A stretch of 8,619 nucleotides of DNA from contig CACZOG010000118.1 of NCBI GenBank assembly GCA_902782715.1, positions 1 to 8,619 of the forward strand. The letters run 5' to 3'. Every line of letters starts with the position of its first letter. The stretch's first letter is position 1. The notes beneath the pieces are model-generated. The model saw only the letters and a list, made by a program, of their open reading frames with translations. It did no database searches and was not told where the DNA came from. This document shows, piece after piece, positions 1 to 6,340 of this stretch. The translations under genes and the position numbers were made by a program. The DNA is from an uncultured Lachnospiraceae bacterium (GTDB lineage: Bacteria > Bacillota > Clostridia > Lachnospirales > Lachnospiraceae).

Positions 1-743
1 ATGATAACGCTTAAAAGTCCTATCGGATCGGAGCCGAAGAAGGAATTGTAGACTCCGTTAGCGGGTAATGCTGCCGATGCATCTGCGGGAACTTCGCCGA
101 GTTTTGTTAATGCGGAGTAGAAACCGCCCTGTCCGTTAAGTACGGAGATAACAACGGCTGCGATACCGAAGAGCATTATGATACCCTGAATAAAGTCGTT
201 GATTGTTGTTGCCATGTATCCGCCGAGGATTACGTATGCACCCGTAAGAACTGCCATGATTAAAATGCAGTATTCGTAAGGAATCTTGAATGCCATTGCG
301 AAAAGTCTTGAAAGACCGTTGTATACGGATGCTGTATAAGGAATAAGGAAAACAAATGCAATTACCGAAGCCGCAATTCTTAATGCGTTGCTGTCGAATC
401 TTTTTCCGAAGAAATCAGGCATTGTTGCCGAGTGAAGGTGGTTTGTCATGATTCTTGTTCTTCTTCCGAGAACAACCCACGCAAGCAAACTTCCAAGGAA
501 TGCGTTTCCGAGACCAATCCATGTACTTGCAAGACCGAACTTCCATCCGAACTGTCCGGCGTATCCTACAAAGATAACGGCCGAGAAGTAACTCGTTCCG
601 TATGAGAATGCCGTAAGCCAGGGACCTGCGGTATTACCGCCGAGAACAAAGTCTCCAACGCTTTTTGCCTTTGACTTGGCGTAAATTCCGACACCAATCA
701 TTATGGCAAAGAATAAAAACATCATTGTTAATTTTGCTGCCAT
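1..743 (-). CDS. Sodium:solute symporter (SSS/SLC5 family), N-terminal part, cut by window edge
   Basis: This is the first 247 codons of an integral membrane Na+-coupled transporter; the family is usually about 500 residues, so roughly half is outside the window. The start is ATG at 743, preceded by AAAGGAG at 752-758. Translation shows a hydrophobic first helix (about residues 4-22), then the family segment GGNTAGPWLTAFSYGTSYFS (36-54, matching the G-x-pW-x-T-A-x-S region of helix 2) and a helix containing GGYMATT followed by N-D-F-I-Q-G (174-187), which corresponds to the conserved GG-x-x-A-x-x-x-D-x-x-Q motif. The position equal to the helix-2 Asp of proline permease PutP appears to be Tyr52, which argues against a plain proline carrier. 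Substrate is not deducible. It has its own promoter and two operator-like palindromes upstream, so it is probably repressor-controlled. Confidence 0.9.
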   Translation of the reverse strand, partial: MAAKLTMMFLFFAIMIGVGIYAKSKAKSVGDFVLGGNTAGPWLTAFSYGTSYFSAVIFVGYAGQFGWKFGLASTWIGLGNAFLGSLLAWVVLGRRTRIMTNHLHSATMPDFFGKRFDSNALRIAASVIAFVFLIPYTASVYNGLSRLFAMAFKIPYEYCILIMAVLTGAYVILGGYMATTINDFIQGIIMLFGIAAVVISVLNGQGGFYSALTKLGEVPADASAALPANGVYNSFFGSDPIGLLSVI

Positions 744-795
744 CAGTTTTTCTCCTTTAAATCAGCTTTTTGTATAATCCACTTTATCAGTTTAA

Positions 796-813
796 ACTTC
801 AACGCTTTAAAGT
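796..813. promoter_or_regulatory. Operator-like palindrome 1 (downstream tandem copy)
   Basis: This 18-base imperfect palindrome (ACTTCAACG / CTTTAAAGT, 7 of 9 pairs symmetric) shares its first ten bases, ACTTCAACGC, with the site at 819-836, and both are followed by the pattern x-TT-x-AA. The two centres are 23 bases apart, about two helical turns, so two dimers could bind one DNA face cooperatively. Confidence 0.6.
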
Positions 814-818
814 GTCGC

Positions 819-836
819 ACTTCAACGCGTTGAATT
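819..836. promoter_or_regulatory. Operator-like palindrome 2 (overlaps the transcription start)
   Basis: This 18-base site contains the perfect 14-base palindrome TTCAACGCGTTGAA (821-834); over the full 18 bases 8 of 9 pairs are symmetric. It starts three bases downstream of the -10 box and covers the predicted start point, the classic position for a repressor operator. It is a near copy of the site at 796-813. The regulator is not in the window and I do not recognise the site as that of a named family. Confidence 0.65.
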
Positions 837-838
837 GA

Positions 839-867
839 ATTATACGATATTTTTACGCTCATGTCAA
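839..867 (-). promoter_or_regulatory. Consensus sigma-A promoter of the symporter gene
   Basis: On the minus strand a perfect -35 TTGACA (862-867) is separated by exactly 17 bases from a perfect -10 TATAAT (839-844). Transcription should start near 831-833, giving a leader of about 90 bases before the symporter ATG at 743. A full-consensus promoter is strong by default, which fits the repressor-site-like palindromes placed over and after the start point. Confidence 0.85.
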
Positions 868-974
868 TTAAATACAGCAAGATAATACGCACTTTTTGCC
901 ATTTTCAATATCTATTGTCCCTTTAGGTCAAGTATAAAAATATAAAAAAGGAAAATATTTGCACTTTATAGTGT

Positions 975-1154
975 TTATATTCTCTTCCCACGCCCTACAT
1001 CTTTGATAATTATGGCTTTCATTTTCTCTTCAATTTGCTTTTCCGAAGCATTATTAAAGTGTATTCCTACAGGATATGTCGTGTTTTTGATTCTCATTCC
1101 TGTTCTTTTCGGTTCAAAATCAATTATCTCTATTTTCTTGTTTTCATCATCCAT
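975..1154 (-). CDS. TnpW-like small transposon-encoded protein (59 aa)
   Basis: The reading frame is open further upstream, but the start chosen is ATG at 1154 because AAAGGAG lies five bases before it (1160-1166) and because a terminator occupies the upstream part. The 59-residue protein is basic at its C-terminus (GRGKRI). Its middle, K-R-T-G-M-R-I-K-x-T-T-Y-x-V-x-I-H-F followed by A-S-x-x-x-x-E-x-K, resembles from memory the TnpW family of Tn4451-type elements (pattern R-x-x-G-x-T-T-Y-x-V-x-V-H-F-x-x-T-S). The function of TnpW is not established. It lies at the far side of the AT-rich island from the TnpX-like recombinase, consistent with a remnant of one element. The assignment rests on pattern memory; the alternative is an unrelated small hypothetical protein. 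Confidence 0.6.
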   Translation of the reverse strand: MDDENKKIEIIDFEPKRTGMRIKNTTYPVGIHFNNASEKQIEEKMKAIIIKDVGRGKRI

Positions 1155-1169
1155 AAAAACTCCTTTCAA

Positions 1170-1207
1170 AAGAAAAAGCACAATTATCATCTTCCTGATA
1201 ACTGTGC
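1170..1207 (-). terminator. Intrinsic terminator of the three-gene island operon
   Basis: The minus-strand transcript forms a 12-base-pair stem (arms 1178-1189 and 1196-1207, starting GCACA and ending TGTGC) with one G-U pair and a six-base loop, followed directly by TTTTTCTTTT (1177 downward). It lies 43 bases after the stop of the 106-residue gene. The U-tract runs to within four bases of the ribosome site of the TnpW-like gene, so that gene is either expressed by read-through or was joined here by rearrangement. Confidence 0.8.
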
Positions 1208-1249
1208 TTAGCATTATCAAATGTGAAAATACGAATATTTTTTTCACCA

Positions 1250-1570
1250 TTACTTATTCAAGTTCTTTATCTTTACAGTATATTTTTTCCCAAATTCCTT
1301 AAATAATTCTTCTTCAAAATATCGTTCATATCTTGGTATTTGACCAGTTATAGTCATCACTAAAAGTGCGTTTGTTCCTATAATCAGTTCATCAGCTGTC
1401 TCACTCTCATACTTCAGAGATCTCAGTATTGATTCATCCTCAGACTTCTCAGACATTTCATCATCTGTTCCCAGTTTGTCATGAAGTTTCTTAAGATTAT
1501 TCCAATCATTTACGTCATCCTCAATACAACGTTCAAGTATTATTTCCCATTTTTCCTTAATCAAATTCAT
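1250..1570 (-). CDS. Small acidic protein of unknown function (106 aa), third gene of island operon
   Basis: I do not recognise this protein. ATG at 1570 is preceded by GGAGG with a six-base gap, a good ribosome site. The first 30 residues look helical (KEKWEIILERCIEDDVNDW), residues about 35-60 are strongly acidic and probably flexible, and residues 62-79 form a short apolar stretch (LIIGTNALLVMTITGQIP) too brief and interrupted to be a sure membrane helix. The tail is basic (KKYTVKIKNLNK). It follows the 896-residue gene after 54 bases and precedes the operon terminator. By position it could be a small accessory, regulatory or immunity-type partner of the two larger proteins, but this is inference only. 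Confidence 0.8.
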   Translation of the reverse strand: MNLIKEKWEIILERCIEDDVNDWNNLKKLHDKLGTDDEMSEKSEDESILRSLKYESETADELIIGTNALLVMTITGQIPRYERYFEEELFKEFGKKYTVKIKNLNK

Positions 1571-1624
1571 ATAAATCCTCCATTAAAATCAATATAATAT
1601 TGTGTTTCCAGTATAAGAATCCAA

Positions 1625-4315
1625 TTAATAATCCATATAATACGGATCTTCTTCTATTTCGTATGAAGCACTTCCAATTATGTATGAAGTATTAGTATCA
1701 CTCTGAAGATTATTTTTTATAGCATCAAAATACAATAGATTATTATCTTCATTTACTTTAAAACCATATTCACAATACTCTTTCTCCAATACTTCTTCTT
1801 TTCCTGCTTCTTTTCCCGCACTTATTTCTGCCATCAATTCATCAAACATTTTCCTAAATTCAGTCATGTTAACATATTTAGATTTAAATTCGCTCGAATA
1901 ATATTTCAGTTTCCCGAATATCCACTTGCTATCATAAGTAATTTTTATACTGTCATCCAGGAAATCACATTTTCCGACGCTTCTTTTGGCATAATAATCC
2001 CCTTTATATGCAGTTCTATTTTTAAACCTTCCCTCAATAATCGCTATATAATCTTTTGCCAATATTAAATCTATATCTTTTCCGCTATTATCATCTATAA
2101 TAGCTAATACATCTGAAACATGAATTATTGAATTTTCTGTTAATTGTTTATTTTTATTATCAAAATAATGCGCGATTTCGTCTCTAGTACATCTATAACC
2201 TATCTTAGTATCCTTTCCTTTTTCATCTCTTTTCGTAACAATAATGTCTCTATATTTTTCAGTAATCTCCAAACATTTTTCATTTACTTCTTTATCAAAC
2301 TTCATTTTTTCAATATCTTTCCCGAAAAATGCAGGATCCAGACGATAAGATGAAGAATCTTTTCTGTCGCTCTTTATTCCATATACATACTCTGGTAGAG
2401 GTAAACCAACATTAAGACATAAGTTTGATAGATCTGCTTCCAGTTTAGTTATTTCAGCAAAAGAATCTGCTCTTTTTATTCGATTATTTATAATCCATAC
2501 AAGTTCATCCCAAAATCCCTTTGATACATCAATAAAATCAATCGAAAAAAGAGTATTAAAATCATCAAAACTATATCCGGTAGTTACTAATTTTTTTGCA
2601 TTTTCTTGTATCTTGGAATTATATGAGTTTATTGAGTTAAGTAAACCATTATATAGCGCCTTCTTTTCGGCATCATTCATGCCAAGATTATAAACTTTCG
2701 ACTGCATATCATTAAGAACATCTATCCAGCATAGATAAATATCCGACTGCTGCAAAAGAGTTACATATTTATCCCAATTTCCTTTAATTTGAGATTCATT
2801 TTTAACAATTTCAAGCCTATCATCATTTGATTTCTTAGTATAAGAATAGATCCCTTCTGGATATTTTAGTTTTCTTCTTTCCGGTAAAGGAATACACGAA
2901 TTATATTTTTCTGAATATAATTCAAATAAGGATTGTAATGCATTTTTGTGTTTCTCTATTAGAACTCCTTTCTGTATATTCACAAAATCTTTCAGAATAT
3001 CTTCTTTTATTCGTTCTTTTTCGTCTTCATCTGCTATTTCTAACTGACTAATAATCTCCTCCGTCGGAAGAGGAAATAAATAATTTTCATTAATTCTTTT
3101 TCCTAATACAGAATATTTTCGGTATGCATCTTTTGATTTTTGTTGATTGAAATAAGAAATATATGACGATACATATAAATTGCTTAAGAACTGAGCATTG
3201 GCTACTCTATTATAGCCTTCATTAAACAAATATAAATATAATCTTTCTGCATTATCATATGCCTCTATGCCTGAATAAGATATCGCACAATTCTGAATCA
3301 CATCATTGCTCTTGCCTGCATTTTTCTCTGCCCTATTTAAAATGGCTATAATATCATCTTTATTATAGTCACCCTTTTTTATTAATAATTGAGCATACTC
3401 TAAACAACACGCTGATGCTATATTATCCTCACGTAATAAAGCATATTCCGAAATGGAAAGGTATTTTTTATAATATTCTTCAGCGGCTTTCATATATTCT
3501 TGAAATACTTCTTGATTATCGCTCATGTTTATGGCCTCTTCAAAAGCACTGCGCGCTAAATAATACCAAAACGGCGGATACGCTTGGAAGTTATCTTTTA
3601 TGTATTCTAATCTATCAAATCTCCTAGCAGAATTCGTATCCATTAATATCTCGTTATATTGAGATATCTGTCTTTCTGTCAAACGATACTCATCCGGAAA
3701 ATTATAATTAGAACTAATTCTCCATGCTGTATCAAATAATTCTCTTCTTAATCCATTCAATTGCTCTATTGCACTTCTTTGCAATTTCCATTCTTCATCT
3801 TTATGTTTTACTTCTATTTCAGCTCTTGCTTTTCTATAATTCATATATGCAAATCCAACTTGTACAGCTGCAAGAGCTGCTGCTGCATATGGGTTACCAC
3901 CCGACCCTGTTAAAACAACTGAAAAATTAGGAACCGCACTCCATATAGCATTTTTCACTTCCTGTTTATATTTTTCTTCTAACCTTTTTTTGTCACCATC
4001 CTGAATTCTAAAGAAAGTAATTGTATCCATAATCTGCTTAAAAATATGCAACAAAGCCTCATCTTTTGGCATATTCTCAAGGTTCAGGTTGTTGAGAATC
4101 ATCTCATATTCCTGATCCATAATATACATATCATCATAATCAACAATCTGAGAAACTGAAACTGTACACAAATTCAAAGCATAAGCTGCTTGTATTTTTT
4201 TCTTTTCATCAAGTATATCTGTCTTATTAGCGTTATTATCAACATTCTCATAATTGTTTATAATCTCTTCTAAAGCTGTAACTCGTTTTTCAAGTTTCTT
4301 GTTAAATAATCCCAT
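1625..4315 (-). CDS. Large multidomain protein of unknown function (896 aa), central gene of island operon
   Basis: No named family is recognised. The start ATG at 4315 has AAGGGGGG upstream. Visible parts: a charged N-terminus with heptad-like spacing (residues 1-24, possible short coiled coil); a helical region around 40-120; a Gly/Ala-rich apolar stretch with a G-S-G-G-N-P turn and A-A-A-A-L-A-A-V-Q-V-G-F (about 127-158) that may insert in or bind membrane; a long charged helix (161-200); a TPR/Sel1-like helical-repeat region (about 236-380, with signatures such as FWYYLARSAFEEA and AAEEYYKKYL); a long helical middle; and a more beta-rich segment (about 730-800, DVLAIIDDNSGKDIDLILA) that loosely recalls bacterial PH-like folds. 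No Walker, protease or nuclease motif was found by eye. It lies 18 bases after the nuclease gene, implying co-translation, so a scaffold or sensor role for that nuclease is plausible but unproven. The coding sequence is very AT-rich (15 G/C in bases 2041-2100). Confidence 0.9.
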   Translation of the reverse strand: MGLFNKKLEKRVTALEEIINNYENVDNNANKTDILDEKKKIQAAYALNLCTVSVSQIVDYDDMYIMDQEYEMILNNLNLENMPKDEALLHIFKQIMDTITFFRIQDGDKKRLEEKYKQEVKNAIWSAVPNFSVVLTGSGGNPYAAAALAAVQVGFAYMNYRKARAEIEVKHKDEEWKLQRSAIEQLNGLRRELFDTAWRISSNYNFPDEYRLTERQISQYNEILMDTNSARRFDRLEYIKDNFQAYPPFWYYLARSAFEEAINMSDNQEVFQEYMKAAEEYYKKYLSISEYALLREDNIASACCLEYAQLLIKKGDYNKDDIIAILNRAEKNAGKSNDVIQNCAISYSGIEAYDNAERLYLYLFNEGYNRVANAQFLSNLYVSSYISYFNQQKSKDAYRKYSVLGKRINENYLFPLPTEEIISQLEIADEDEKERIKEDILKDFVNIQKGVLIEKHKNALQSLFELYSEKYNSCIPLPERRKLKYPEGIYSYTKKSNDDRLEIVKNESQIKGNWDKYVTLLQQSDIYLCWIDVLNDMQSKVYNLGMNDAEKKALYNGLLNSINSYNSKIQENAKKLVTTGYSFDDFNTLFSIDFIDVSKGFWDELVWIINNRIKRADSFAEITKLEADLSNLCLNVGLPLPEYVYGIKSDRKDSSSYRLDPAFFGKDIEKMKFDKEVNEKCLEITEKYRDIIVTKRDEKGKDTKIGYRCTRDEIAHYFDNKNKQLTENSIIHVSDVLAIIDDNSGKDIDLILAKDYIAIIEGRFKNRTAYKGDYYAKRSVGKCDFLDDSIKITYDSKWIFGKLKYYSSEFKSKYVNMTEFRKMFDELMAEISAGKEAGKEEVLEKEYCEYGFKVNEDNNLLYFDAIKNNLQSDTNTSYIIGSASYEIEEDPYYMDY

Positions 4316-4333
4316 TATTTTCCCCCCTTATTT

Positions 4334-5377
4334 CTAAATAAAATCAATTTCCATAAATATAGGAATGTGATCCGATATTGTCTTGTGATACTTTTCAAAA
4401 TCACTTTTATACAAATCATTATCGCCCACTGCACAATACTCTGAAACTGCTTTTCTTAATCTTTCACACTTCACGGTAATATCTTTTTTATATGTCCTTT
4501 CATCATATGAAAAATGGTCGTAGTTTGAGTAATATCCATTACCTTCAAACTCAGTATCATCATCAAATTTTGCCTTTAATGTAGTTAACTGATCTTGGAC
4601 AGTATGAATTACCCTACCACCGTATTTTAAAGATATAACATTTCCATGCATATCATCCATTTTCATAACTGCCGGTTTCTTTATCAGTGTTTTTCTTCTT
4701 TCTTCTTGCCACTTTATTGATTCTTCCGTTATCAGTTCTGCATTATAGTCACCCAAAACAAATGTGTATGCTGACATCGGATCCCCATACCTTTTATCCG
4801 CAATTTGAGGATATATCTCTTTTAATAGAATATCCAACTCTCTTTGTCTTATTAAACGATCCGCTTCATTATCATTTGCTCCAAAATAAGTATGAACGCA
4901 TATTAATCTTATTTCCACATTGGGACCATTTCTTGGCATAAATCTCCCATAATAAGGTTTCCTAAACATGAATTCTTTATTGATTGAGAGCATTCTAGGT
5001 TTAAAGTCAGCTTTAATAATTTGACCGTCATGCCTAATATATTTAGTTTCACACAATTTTATCCTTTTCTTATTCCATACGAATGCATAACCTTCACCTC
5101 TTGGATCGCTACTAGAAAACTCAAAATCTTTGTTTCCTGCATCTGCCCATTCGAATCCCCATTCATTTGGACCGCCAAGTTCCATAATGATATTGTTTTT
5201 GAAATTTGAGGGCGCTATAAAAGCTTTACCTTCACTTAACACCTCTTGTAGACCAACTATATCAAATTTCTCATCTTTTATAATTCTCGCAATGGTTTTT
5301 AAATCCCTTGGGTTGTTACTACTCAAAGAAGAAAATCCAAGATTATGCATATTAAAAGATCCAATTTTATATGACAT
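4334..5377 (-). CDS. DNase I-like endonuclease/exonuclease/phosphatase (EEP) family protein (347 aa), first gene of island operon
   Basis: This is a metal-dependent phosphodiesterase of the EEP fold (DNase I, exonuclease III, CdtB, inositol phosphatases). The expected motifs appear in order: SFNMHNLG (Asn9), IVGLQEV (Glu45), RGEGYAFVW (about 93-101, typical of the DNase I branch), ICVHTYFG (His162), VLGDYNAEL (Asp210, Asn212), NYDHFSYD (287-288) and the C-terminal SDH (Asp336, His337). All core catalytic and metal residues seem present, so it should be active. Substrate (DNA, RNA, lipid or nucleotide phosphate) is undetermined. There is no signal peptide, so it is probably cytoplasmic, unlike secreted DNase I or CdtB. 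ATG at 5377 is preferred: GAGG lies seven bases upstream, whereas an in-frame GTG four codons earlier would overlap that site. It leads the operon with the 896- and 106-residue genes. Confidence 0.88.
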   Translation of the reverse strand: MSYKIGSFNMHNLGFSSLSSNNPRDLKTIARIIKDEKFDIVGLQEVLSEGKAFIAPSNFKNNIIMELGGPNEWGFEWADAGNKDFEFSSSDPRGEGYAFVWNKKRIKLCETKYIRHDGQIIKADFKPRMLSINKEFMFRKPYYGRFMPRNGPNVEIRLICVHTYFGANDNEADRLIRQRELDILLKEIYPQIADKRYGDPMSAYTFVLGDYNAELITEESIKWQEERRKTLIKKPAVMKMDDMHGNVISLKYGGRVIHTVQDQLTTLKAKFDDDTEFEGNGYYSNYDHFSYDERTYKKDITVKCERLRKAVSEYCAVGDNDLYKSDFEKYHKTISDHIPIFMEIDFI

Positions 5378-5402
5378 AATAGACCTCACTTTTCAAAACT
5401 CC

Positions 5403-5408
5403 ATTATA
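5403..5408 (-). promoter_or_regulatory. Possible -10 element for the island operon
   Basis: A TATAAT lies on the minus strand in the 61-base gap between the recombinase remnant and the nuclease ATG, 25 bases before the start codon. No convincing -35 is seen at 16-18 bases spacing (AATAGT or TAATAG only), and the region is AT-rich, so this could be chance. Confidence 0.25.
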
Positions 5409-5438
5409 AATATATATCGGATAAAACTATTACATAAA

Positions 5439-6152
5439 TTAGCACATCATTTTACCTAAGCTATGATACGAACACTGTTCCGGATGATACTTTTCCTCGT
5501 ATGCAGCCGGAATTAGTACCTTTTCATTCGCTAATACATCAGCGATTCTTATCATAGGCATTCCATCCGCTGCCATTTTGTAAATCCTCTTAACTACCTT
5601 TGCGGCAGGTTCGTCCACATATAACTTCTGCTTGTCTCCGGGAATCCTCATATACCCATAGGGAATACTTCCACTACAACGGTATCCCTCACTCATACGG
5701 TTCTTGAATACAGCTTTTATCTTTTTGCTTGTAGCCTTTGCATACCATTCATTCATGATATTAAGAAATGGCGCAAAGTCATTGTCCAATGGATTTGCAC
5801 TGTCAATGTTGCTGTTTATAGCAACAAAACGCACTCCCTTGTCCGGAAAAAGCATTTCGGTATAAAAGCCCACCTGGATATAGTTTCTTCCGAATCGGCT
5901 CATATCCTTAACAATTACCGTGTCAATGTTTCCGTTCTTGATCTCTTCAAGCATATCCTGAAAGCCCGGACGATTGAAATTGGTTCCGGTATAGCCATCA
6001 TCAGTAAAATGACGATAAGGTTGAAATCCGTTTTTCCTGGCATAATCTTCCAAGTATCTCTTTTGATTGGATATACTGTTGGATTCACCTTGCTGTTCAT
6101 CATCTCTTGATAGACGCTCATACAGTGCCGTATACTTTGTTTTACCAGTCAT
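5439..6152 (-). pseudogene. TnpX-like large serine recombinase, C-terminally truncated (237 aa remnant)
   Basis: The N-terminal resolvase domain (about residues 6-150) is intact: YERLSRDDE with catalytic Ser15, the G-E-S-N-S-I-x-N-Q motif, FTDDGYTGTNFNRPGF, VKDMSRFGR (Arg86, Arg89) and MNEWYAKATSKKIK, a signature of TnpX/DUF4368-type recombinases of Clostridia. The recombinase domain begins (GSIPYGYM at 161-168, VDEPAAKVVKRIY, VLIPAAY) but stops at SLGKMMC, just before the W-x-x-S-T-I-x-x-I-L segment expected in the family. Full members are roughly 500-700 residues, so the zinc ribbon, coiled coil and DNA-recognition parts are gone. The ribosome site is excellent (AAAGGAGGT, 6160-6168). The fragment could still be translated but should not direct site-specific integration. 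Its G/C content (24 in bases 5881-5940) is closer to the flanking genes than to the operon beyond its break. Confidence 0.9.
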
Positions 6153-6193
6153 AGTTAGTACCTCCTTTCTTTAGGTGATTTATTTATCGAAAA

Positions 6194-6237
6194 AGTGAAA
6201 GAATATATAACCCTTATTTGTTACACATTCTTTCACT
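6194..6237. repeat. 44-base imperfect palindrome upstream of the recombinase
   Basis: Perfect 11-base arms AGTGAAAGAAT (6194-6204) and ATTCTTTCACT (6227-6237) share one axis with a further inner match (ATAAC against GTTAC-like bases at 6208-6211 and 6220-6223). It lies about 40 bases upstream of the recombinase start codon. In Tn4451-type elements the recombinase sits at the extreme end, so this may be part of an attachment or recombinase-binding site. It could instead be an operator, or a low-GC hairpin followed on the minus strand by TTTTTC. Confidence 0.5.
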
Positions 6238-6277
6238 CTCATAATAAATTAACTGTTCCCTCAGGTTCGGTTATACG

Positions 6278-6317
6278 CAAAAAGAGCATCATCGGAACCT
6301 TCCGACGATGCTCTTTT
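6278..6317 (-). terminator. Intrinsic terminator after the ahcY/membrane protein genes
   Basis: The arms AAAGAGCATCATCGGAA (6281-6297) and TTCCGACGATGCTCTTT (6300-6316) pair over 17 positions with a single non-Watson-Crick position. On the minus strand the stem ends in CTCTTTTTGCG. It lies 24 bases beyond the stop of the 242-residue gene. The flanking A and T runs mean it may also stop plus-strand transcription. Confidence 0.9.
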
Positions 6318-6340
6318 ATCCTGTTTTATTTTGTTTTGGA

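Noticed and set aside
885..891. ATACGCA shared with 6273-6279 as a possible target-site duplication
   Set aside because: Seven bases is too short to stand out, and serine recombinases of this type leave only a dinucleotide.
921..930. CTTTAGGTCA here and CTTTAGGTGA at 6169-6178 as possible direct repeats of the island ends
   Set aside because: A 9-of-10 match between two stretches of about 200 bases is expected by chance about once, and the second copy lies beside the recombinase ribosome site.
1155..1250. Upstream extension of the TnpW-like frame to 91 residues
   Set aside because: The extra 32 codons read through the terminator stem and T-tract; the internal ATG at 1154 has a well-placed AAAGGAG.
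1003..1302. Plus-strand open frame of 99 codons over the TnpW-like gene and terminator
   Set aside because: It crosses the terminator hairpin and overlaps two minus-strand genes; its translation is a low-complexity apolar product of AT-rich DNA with no proper ribosome site seen.
5378..5389. GTG start four codons upstream for the EEP protein
   Set aside because: That GTG overlaps the GAGG ribosome site of the ATG at 5377 and has no better site of its own.
5915..6121. Minus-strand 68-codon frame inside the recombinase
   Set aside because: It is an out-of-frame shadow of the conserved resolvase domain.
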